In this document: piece after piece, positions 6,780 to 10,825 of the stretch
How the letters are laid out: every line of letters starts with the position of its first letter
Position numbering within the stretch: position 1 is the stretch's first letter
Source of the DNA: DATEEG01 sp035525055
GTDB lineage: Bacteria > Actinomycetota > Acidimicrobiia > Spongiisociales > ZC4RG35
Reading direction: 5' to 3'
DNA length: 10,825 bases
NCBI GenBank assembly: GCA_035525055.1
Contig: DATLEZ010000107.1
Coordinates: forward strand, 1 to 10,825
The notes under the pieces: model-generated
What the model saw: only the letters and a program-made list of their open reading frames with translations
What the model was told of the DNA's origin: nothing
The model's database searches: none
Program-made: the position numbers and the translations under genes

Positions 6780-7915
6780 GGACGCGAGCGGCGGTACTCG
6801 AGGACATCGGTCGGGACCGTCCCTATGCGGACACACTCCCCCTGTCCGTAGACACAGTCGATCTCGATCCACCTGGCTGGGGCGAAATGCTCGTGCGGAT
6901 AGAGGCAGCCGGGGTGTGTCATTCCGATCTCTCGGTGCTCGACGGCAACCGGCCCAGACCGACACCCATGGCCCTCGGGCATGAGGCGGCGGCCGTGATC
7001 GTCGAGCTCGGCCCTGGCGTGGTCGGTGCCGAAGAGGGCGACCACGTCGTGCTCACCTTCGTACCGGCCTGTGGAGTCTGCGCCGAGTGTCATTCAGGGC
7101 GCCCCGCACTGTGCCGTCGCGCCGCCGTGGCGAACACCGCCGGCACCCTGCTCCGCGGCGAAAGACGTCTCCACCGCCGCGGAGAGCCGCTTCATCACCA
7201 CCTCGGTGTGTCTGCCTTCGCCGAATACGCGGTGGTCGACCGCGGATCTGCTGTTGTCATCCCCCGGGACATCCCGTTGACGGTTGCTGCACTCCTCGGC
7301 TGTGCCGTGCTCACCGGCTTTGGCGCAGTGGTCAACACCGCTCGTGCGCGCCCGGGCCAATCGATCGCCGTCTTCGGGCTCGGAGGGGTCGGGCTGTCGG
7401 CCTTGATGACCGCCGCAGTGACGGGGCTCCACCCGATCATCGCCATCGACCCGATCGAGTCGAAACGAAAACTGGCCATCGACCTCGGCGCCGACACCGC
7501 CTACGCCCCGGGAGAAGCCCTCCCCTCGATCTCGGAGATCACCGACGGGGGTGTCGACATCGGCATCGAGGCTGTCGGACATGCCGCCGTGCTCACAACT
7601 GCCCTGGCGTCGACACGCCGGGGCGGCACCACAGTGGCGACAGGACTGCCTCACCCGGACGCGACCTTCGACGCCCCGGCCCTCTCCTTCGCCGGGCAGG
7701 GCAAAGCGCTCCTCGGCTCATACATGGGAGACGCCGCCCCGGAACGGGACATCCCTCGACTCGTCGGACTTTGGCGCAGCGAGAAGCTCCCCCTGGAACG
7801 ACTCCATACAGAGACCACATCCCTTGACCAGATCAACACTGCTTTCGACCGGCTGGCGGCCGGAGAGGTCATCCGCCAGATCATTCAACCCCAACAAACC
7901 AAGGAGGATCAATGA
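6776..7915 (+). CDS. Zinc-dependent alcohol dehydrogenase (MDR superfamily)
   Basis: This 379-residue medium-chain dehydrogenase carries both zinc sites. The catalytic zinc ligands are C48 (GVCHSD), H69 and E70 (GHEAA), and C176 (LLGCAVLTG). The structural zinc has four cysteines, C99, C102, C105 and C113. The Rossmann fold shows GLGGVG (201-206) and an aspartate after the second strand (D225 in AIDP), which favours NAD over NADP. The enzyme should interconvert an alcohol and an aldehyde or ketone in the cytoplasm. An insert near 127-145 (GERRLHRRGEPLHHHLGVSAFAEY, in part) is typical of the alcohol/benzyl-alcohol dehydrogenase branch rather than sorbitol or threonine dehydrogenases; this subfamily call is from memory and is moderate. 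The ATG overlaps the TetR stop (ATGA at 6776-6779), and its TGA overlaps the next ATG, so translation of the operon is probably coupled. Confidence 0.93.
   Translation: MRTRAAVLEDIGRDRPYADTLPLSVDTVDLDPPGWGEMLVRIEAAGVCHSDLSVLDGNRPRPTPMALGHEAAAVIVELGPGVVGAEEGDHVVLTFVPACGVCAECHSGRPALCRRAAVANTAGTLLRGERRLHRRGEPLHHHLGVSAFAEYAVVDRGSAVVIPRDIPLTVAALLGCAVLTGFGAVVNTARARPGQSIAVFGLGGVGLSALMTAAVTGLHPIIAIDPIESKRKLAIDLGADTAYAPGEALPSISEITDGGVDIGIEAVGHAAVLTTALASTRRGGTTVATGLPHPDATFDAPALSFAGQGKALLGSYMGDAAPERDIPRLVGLWRSEKLPLERLHTETTSLDQINTAFDRLAAGEVIRQIIQPQQTKEDQ
7901..7907 (+). promoter_or_regulatory. Strong ribosome binding site of the second hydrolase
   Basis: A perfect AAGGAGG lies inside the last codons of the dehydrogenase, 4 nt before ATG 7912. 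It fixes the start and suggests independent strong initiation on top of coupling. Confidence 0.85.
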
Positions 7916-8991
7916 CCTACTCACTGCCCGACAACGTGACCTCGGAGTTTGTCGACACCGACCGTCTCCGGGTCCACTATCTCGCTACCAAAGGAGACGG
8001 CGAACCAGTCATCCTCCTCCACGGCAACATCGCCTCTTCGCTCTTCTGGGACGAGACACTGGCGACATTGCCCGACGGGTTCAAGGGGATCGCCGTGGAC
8101 TTGCGCAGCTTCGGCGACACAGAGCCCAAACCGGTAGACGCCACCCGGGGAGTGGGTGACTTCTCCGACGATCTAGGAGCCACGATGGATGCTCTCGGGA
8201 TCGAAGCCGCTCATCTGGTGGGGTGGTCGACCGGAGGGTTGGTGGCGATGCGATACACCATGGACAACCCCAGCAGGGTTCGCTCGATGACCCTGGTGGA
8301 CTCGGTGCCTCCCCATGGGTTTGGAGGCACCGGGGATGTCGAGGGGACTCCGGTCAATGAGGATTACTCGGGAACCGGGGCCGCCATCGTCCCTCAAGAG
8401 GTACTCGACAGGATTCGCGACCAGGATCGGAGCTCCGAAAGCGACATGTCGCCCCGGGTGTTCATGAACGCCTTCTACTGGAAGCAGGGGTACACCGTCG
8501 ACTCAGACAGGGAGGACGCCTTCGTCGAGGAGCTGTTCAAATGTGTCATCGGCGAGGACAACCTGCCCGGAGACATCGCCGCCTCCGCCTACTGGCCCGG
8601 GTTCGCCCCTGGAACCAGAGGGGTCAACAACGCCCTGTCGGGCAAGTACTCGAACATCATCGATTTGATCGATGTCGAGCCCAAGCCTCCCCTGCTCTGG
8701 GTTCGGGGGACCGACGATCTCGTCGTGTCCGATGCATCCCTCTACGACATGGGCAACCTGGGCAAGCTCGGCATGATCCCCGACTACCCCGGGGAGGAGG
8801 TCTACCCAATCCAGCCGATGATGAGCCAGATGCAATGGTTCGTCGATAGATACGGAGCCAATGGTGGGGACACCACTGTGGCGGTGATCGAAGGTGCCGG
8901 CCACGGCCCACATATCGACCACTCCGAGGAGTTCCAGGGAGTCTTCCATCCCTTCCTTGCAAGAGCCAGAGATCAGGCAGGGCCAACATGA
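7912..8991 (+). CDS. Alpha/beta-fold hydrolase, larger type
   Basis: This 359-residue protein is a second alpha/beta hydrolase, about 100 residues longer than the one opening the operon. Seen motifs are the oxyanion loop LLHGNIASSLFW (35-46), DLRSFGDTE (63-71), the nucleophile elbow GWSTGG (104-109, S106), the acid in VRGTDDLVV (D268 or D269) and the histidine in EGAGHGPHID (H331). The extra length is a large cap (about 135-258) and an insert between acid and histidine (about 280-320, including GMIPDYPGEEVYP and MMSQMQWFVDRYG). The cap gives substrate selectivity, and its divergence from the first hydrolase argues for a different substrate rather than a duplication. No signal peptide is seen. 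The ATG overlaps the dehydrogenase stop as ATGA (7912-7915) and has a perfect ribosome binding site. Its own TGA overlaps yet another ATG (8988), whose frame is now dead. Confidence 0.92.
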   Translation: MTYSLPDNVTSEFVDTDRLRVHYLATKGDGEPVILLHGNIASSLFWDETLATLPDGFKGIAVDLRSFGDTEPKPVDATRGVGDFSDDLGATMDALGIEAAHLVGWSTGGLVAMRYTMDNPSRVRSMTLVDSVPPHGFGGTGDVEGTPVNEDYSGTGAAIVPQEVLDRIRDQDRSSESDMSPRVFMNAFYWKQGYTVDSDREDAFVEELFKCVIGEDNLPGDIAASAYWPGFAPGTRGVNNALSGKYSNIIDLIDVEPKPPLLWVRGTDDLVVSDASLYDMGNLGKLGMIPDYPGEEVYPIQPMMSQMQWFVDRYGANGGDTTVAVIEGAGHGPHIDHSEEFQGVFHPFLARARDQAGPT

Positions 8992-9026
8992 AGAGTCTCC
9001 CAGCCTTGACCCAGCCAACGATCTAG
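8988..9026 (+). pseudogene. Residual start of a lost downstream operon gene (12 codons)
   Basis: An ATG at 8988 overlaps the hydrolase stop as ATGA, the same arrangement as two upstream junctions, with a GCAGGG about 5 nt before it. The frame reads MKSLPALTQPTI and ends at TAG 9024-9026. I infer that the operon once continued and was broken close to this point. Chance cannot be excluded for so short a frame. Confidence 0.3.
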
Positions 9027-9328
9027 AAGCCCTCTCCACTGGGGAAGCCCGGGAGTTCGCTCGGCTGATTGTGAAAGATGCCACCGAACTGGCCAATGTT
9101 GTGGACCGCTATGTGATTGAGGGACGAATGAGCGATGAGGCCCTCTTCATCGATACACATCCGACCGATCTGCGCAAGATCATCGACATCGTGCTGAGTG
9201 GTCTACCACCCCATGTGGTCGACGACCGGGTGAGAGTCACGGGCAGCGACGTCGTATGTCTCGCCGATCCGCTGCGACTCAGACAGGTGCTCCGCTCCAT
9301 GGTCAACAACGCTCTCGCATACACATCG
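9020..9328 (+). pseudogene. Histidine-kinase fragment (truncated at both ends)
   Basis: The frame shows about 100 residues that match the middle of a sensor histidine kinase. There is a second dimerisation helix (LSTGEAREFARLIVKDATEL, then ANVVDRYVIEGRM) and the linker strand (THPTDLRKIIDIVLSGL). The start of the ATPase domain follows, VLADP-type here as CLADPLRLRQVLRSMVNNA then LAYTS, which is the N-box region. The H-box with the phospho-accepting histidine before it and the D/G-boxes after it are missing. There is no start codon with a ribosome binding site. The sequence after 9328 loses kinase character and joins the antisense DUF4160 remnant. It cannot be a working kinase. It lies just behind the hydrolase operon and is probably a rearrangement remnant. 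Confidence 0.7.
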
Positions 9329-9472
9329 GCAAACCCTTCACATCGCGGTCTTGTCCGAGGGGTCTCAGGACCCTCGCTTTATGACCCGCGTGACGAACGT
9401 GGAAGTGGGGCGCTTTGTGATCGCCGAAGAACACGATGACTGGATCCCGTAGAACTCGCTGATTCGTGGCAT
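9303..9472 (-). pseudogene. DUF4160 gene remnant, frameshifted
   Basis: Reading minus from ATG 9472 gives MPRISEFYGI, the usual beginning of DUF4160 proteins. The next bases go out of frame, but skipping two bases (9442-9441) gives VIVFFGDHKAPHFHVRHAGH (from 9440), continuing KARV, which is the family's DH-x-(A/P)-PHFH core. The match across both frames is therefore a real gene with a two-base insertion at codon 11. After about residue 35 the similarity fades (LRPLGQDRDVKGLP), and the frame stops at 9303 inside the kinase fragment. The C-terminal helix of the family is missing. DUF4160 proteins are small, of unknown biochemical role, and common next to toxin-antitoxin and other accessory genes. 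Here it sits 125 nt downstream of the mazEF-like pair on the same strand. Confidence 0.7.
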
Positions 9473-9591
9473 CGATCTGACGGTACGACCCATCGGTGAC
9501 ATGTTTGACGTGGGCTTCAGCCCTTTTCATGGGCCGAAGTCCCGGGCGAGCTGTTACCGCACCTAATTCGATGCGCGTTCGGGGCCCATCT

Positions 9592-9605
9592 GGGTGTTAA
9601 CACCC
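9592..9605. other. Perfect 14-bp palindrome over the toxin stop codon
   Basis: GGGTGTTAACACCC is a perfect palindrome whose centre contains the TAA of the minus-strand toxin gene (9597-9599). It has no loop and no T-run, so it is not a standard terminator. It may be a protein site, a junction scar or chance. Confidence 0.5.
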
Positions 9606-9905
9606 GGTGGCGTCTCTGAGGACTCGGCATGACTCCGCGATTCGCTCAGCCGATAGCTTGGTTACGGGTCTTCGAAATGAGTCTCTGGGGAGGGTGTGAA
9701 TGTTGTCGAAGTTGACCACGCACGCCGTGGGGACTCCGTCGGCTTCGGGAGTCAAATGGAGTTCGGAGACGAGACCGCGCTGTGTTCTCGAGAGGGCCGC
9801 CACAACGACCGATCCGATTCGGTTCGCCACCGGATCTCGCGTCAGTACCAGGACCGGCCTGTCCCCGTCAGGCGTTCTTGCGAACCAGACCTCACCTTTC
9901 CTCAT
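9597..9905 (-). CDS. MazF/PemK-family endoribonuclease toxin
   Basis: This 102-residue protein has the MazF/PemK fold pattern. It opens with the first strand MRKGEVWFAR, then DRPVLVLTRD (15-24), where the family's conserved RPxLVL strand carries a likely catalytic arginine (R16). Next come VVVAALSR (33-40) and GLVSELHLTPEADGVPTACV (44-63), and last the NFDNIHTLPR segment (65-74). The C-terminal helix is LSAERIAESCRVLRDAT. Family members cut single-stranded RNA at short sites and stop growth when the antitoxin is lost. The start is ATG 9905, which overlaps the antitoxin's last codons by 14 nt; an upstream in-frame ATG (9968) would lie within the antitoxin gene and lacks family sequence. All expected parts are present, so it is probably functional. 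Confidence 0.92.
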   Translation of the reverse strand: MRKGEVWFARTPDGDRPVLVLTRDPVANRIGSVVVAALSRTQRGLVSELHLTPEADGVPTACVVNFDNIHTLPRDSFRRPVTKLSAERIAESCRVLRDATGC

Positions 9906-10143
9906 TGGCCCATTCAATCCAGTCCTCGGCGGGCCCCCAGTCGGCGATGTCTGCGAGGCTCTCCTCATCCGAAGTCAAAGGCTTCCTGATCCATGCCTCC
10001 ACATCCTCCTCAGCGCGGAGGCGGACGAGATAGCGGTGGAGGGCATCGCGGAGGAGCTGAGACCGATCGACGCCGAGACGCTTTGCCCACCGGCGGGTCT
10101 CTTCGGCCTCGGCTTCGTCGACTCTGAAACTGAACATCGTCAT
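9892..10143 (-). CDS. Ribbon-helix-helix antitoxin of the MazF-type toxin
   Basis: This 83-residue protein begins with a ribbon-helix-helix DNA-binding domain (about 3-42: MFSFRVDEAEAEETRRWAKR then LGVDRSQLLRDALHRYLVRL), in which the FSFRVD strand contacts DNA. The rest (about 45-83) is acidic and Trp-rich (DVEAWIRK, ADWGPAEDWIEWANEER), as expected for the flexible tail that wraps around and blocks the toxin. It is the first gene of the pair, its end overlapping the toxin start. It should repress its own promoter together with the toxin. I keep ATG 10143 because a promoter places transcription start at about that base; an ATG two codons in (10137) is the alternative. No ribosome binding site is seen. 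Confidence 0.9.
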   Translation of the reverse strand: MTMFSFRVDEAEAEETRRWAKRLGVDRSQLLRDALHRYLVRLRAEEDVEAWIRKPLTSDEESLADIADWGPAEDWIEWANEER

Positions 10144-10165
10144 ACGACCAGCGTATGTGTATGAC
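10139..10165. promoter_or_regulatory. Inverted repeat over the antitoxin start, probable TA operator
   Basis: GTCATAC (10139-10145) and GTATGAC (10159-10165) form perfect 7-bp arms, with an additional inner GTATG (10153-10157). The dyad covers both the -10 element and the antitoxin start codon, the standard place for autorepression by a ribbon-helix-helix antitoxin. The assignment is inferred from position and symmetry. Confidence 0.6.
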
Positions 10166-10178
10166 AGACTGAATTCAA
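10150..10178 (-). promoter_or_regulatory. Promoter of the toxin-antitoxin pair, probably leaderless
   Basis: On the minus strand TTGAAT (10178-10173) and TACGCT (10155-10150) are separated by exactly 17 nt. The -10 ends 7 nt before the antitoxin ATG, so transcription should start at or next to the start codon and give a leaderless mRNA, which agrees with the absence of a ribosome binding site. Confidence 0.55.
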
Positions 10179-10472
10179 GACCTACATTTGCTTTCCAGGC
10201 GCCCTGAATGGAAGGCGCTGGCCGTTCATGTCCCCAGAGTTGACGACACTGCCAAGTTCTTCGTAATACTCGCCAGCTCCGCCGTGGGAACCACCTCGGT
10301 CATCTCGGAGGACAACCCCTAATGATCGGGCTCATGATTGTGAGGTCATCTTCTGGCCCCGTCAGGCCTGCCTTCAATTCCGCCCGCGAATCAGCGTTGT
10401 GGCGCGTTGGTGCCAGCGCCAGATTGATGGGTCACGCGCCGCGTGGTGAGATCGAGGTCACACGCTGGCCAG
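10166..10472. other. Non-coding stretch between the antitoxin and the nitrilase fragment
   Basis: About 300 bases with no supported gene. A + frame from 10193 or so to TAA 10320-10322 (ending FFVILASSAVGTTSVISEDN then P) is too short and has no ribosome binding site. A perfect dyad CACGCG-C-CGCGTG at 10433-10445 lies 27 nt past the stop of the nitrilase fragment; it is G/C-rich but has no T-run. Confidence 0.5.
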
Positions 10473-10680
10473 CTACTCGTAGAGTTCCGGCCGCCTAAGG
10501 CGGAGCGGGGGTTCGCGTGCCCTCTCTGCGGCTACGGCCTCGTGGTCGAGGGTGGCGATGATGGTCTCCGCTTCTTGGCCGGCCTGAGCGAGGATGTCGC
10601 CGCGAGGATCGACGATCAGGGAGTTTCCGCTGAACGGCTCTCCCGGATACACGGGAATCTGGTCAGACAGCCGGAACAGG
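10473..10680 (-). pseudogene. C-terminal fragment of a carbon-nitrogen hydrolase (nitrilase superfamily)
   Basis: About 68 residues ending at TAG 10473-10475 match the end of nitrilase-superfamily amidases. The strand motif PFSGNSLIVDPRGDILAQAG is followed by EAETIIATLDHEAVAAERAR and the final LRLRRPELYE, which matches the common RDRRPELY ending of N-carbamoyl or putrescine amidase relatives. The catalytic Glu-Lys-Cys parts, normally 150-200 residues earlier, are absent. The sequence directly upstream on the same strand is the end of a different gene (PAP2) in another frame. It has no start of its own, so it is a truncated remnant, not a gene. Confidence 0.7.
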
Positions 10681-10825
10681 TCACGGAGTCTCTTCGGCCA
10701 TCTCGGGCTCCGCGCCCTTGGGTGGTTGAACGGGTGGGTCGCCCTCCTGGACTCGCCAGATGCTGAACGCGGCCGTGGACGCGGCCAGCCAGGCGCCCCC
10801 CAGCACCCAGCCCCCGACGACATCG
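10681..10825 (-). CDS. C-terminal end of a PAP2-family phosphatase (partial, starts outside window)
   Basis: The frame from the right edge to TGA 10681-10683 gives 47 residues. They begin DVVGGWVLGGAWLAASTAAF, which fits the end of the PAP2 (type 2 phosphatidic acid phosphatase) domain: the last catalytic motif of the family ends in SD-V-x-GW-x-LG-x-x-W inside the final membrane helix. A short charged and Pro-rich cytoplasmic tail follows (RVQEGDPPVQPPKGAEPEMA). PAP2 enzymes are membrane phosphatases acting on lipid phosphates such as phosphatidic acid or undecaprenyl pyrophosphate. The catalytic His and Arg residues lie outside the window, so activity cannot be judged. The nitrilase fragment begins right after its stop. 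Confidence 0.75.
   Translation of the reverse strand, partial: DVVGGWVLGGAWLAASTAAFSIWRVQEGDPPVQPPKGAEPEMAEETP

Noticed and set aside
9906..9968. Upstream in-frame extension of the MazF-like toxin
   Set aside because: The extra 21 residues lie inside the antitoxin gene in another frame and lack family similarity; the ATG at 9905 gives the normal N-terminus.
10193..10322. Short + strand frame ending in a hydrophobic stretch and SEDNP
   Set aside because: About 43 codons with a TTG at best as start, no ribosome binding site and no known domain.
1..10825. CRISPR arrays, tRNA or rRNA genes
   Set aside because: I saw no regularly spaced repeats and no cloverleaf or rRNA-like sequence; the three repeat copies are kilobases apart.

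Overview
This window is GC-rich DNA with actinobacterial gene style: a GTG start, dense ATGA stop/start overlaps, a probable leaderless promoter, and familiar actinobacterial protein families. An Acidimicrobiia-like actinobacterium is my best guess, but that is an inference from general character and not from a marker gene. About eight genes look intact. Around them lie long non-coding stretches, repeats and broken genes, so the window reads as an accessory or decaying region.

Layout, left to right. Bases 1-121 hold the unrecognised C-terminal end of a + strand gene, followed by about 580 bases without a gene that carry the first copy of an interspersed repeat. Three minus-strand genes follow, widely spaced and probably transcribed separately: an MFS transporter (700-1836), a small tandem-ACT protein (2060-2428, start fixed by a strong ribosome binding site) and a RimK-type ATP-grasp ligase with an added C-terminal RCK_C/TrkA-C domain (2982-4196). 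A minus-strand gene of unknown function lies at 4585-4959. Repeat copies occur again near 2651 and 5240, in the same orientation and always between genes.

The centre of the window is a compact + strand operon at 5432-8991: alpha/beta hydrolase, TetR regulator, zinc alcohol dehydrogenase, second alpha/beta hydrolase. Every junction overlaps (8, 4 and 4 nt). A 27-bp dyad lies 52 bp upstream of the first gene and is a good candidate for the TetR operator. Together these suggest a locally regulated catabolic or detoxification unit in which hydrolases release or consume an alcohol/carbonyl compound that the NAD-type dehydrogenase oxidises or reduces. The substrate cannot be read from the sequence.

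Downstream the operon runs into wreckage. A further ATGA start is preserved but stops after 12 codons, followed by a histidine-kinase fragment lacking its H-box and catalytic G-boxes, which meets a frameshifted antisense DUF4160 gene. An apparently intact type II toxin-antitoxin pair (ribbon-helix-helix antitoxin and MazF/PemK toxin, minus strand, 9597-10143) follows, with a promoter and operator dyad just upstream. The right edge carries a truncated nitrilase-family C-terminus and the C-terminal end of a PAP2-type phosphatase that enters from outside the window on the minus strand.

The most unusual items are the RimK-RCK_C fusion, the fully overlapping hydrolase/TetR/ADH/hydrolase operon with its dyad, the interspersed repeat, and the two-nucleotide frameshift in the DUF4160 remnant.
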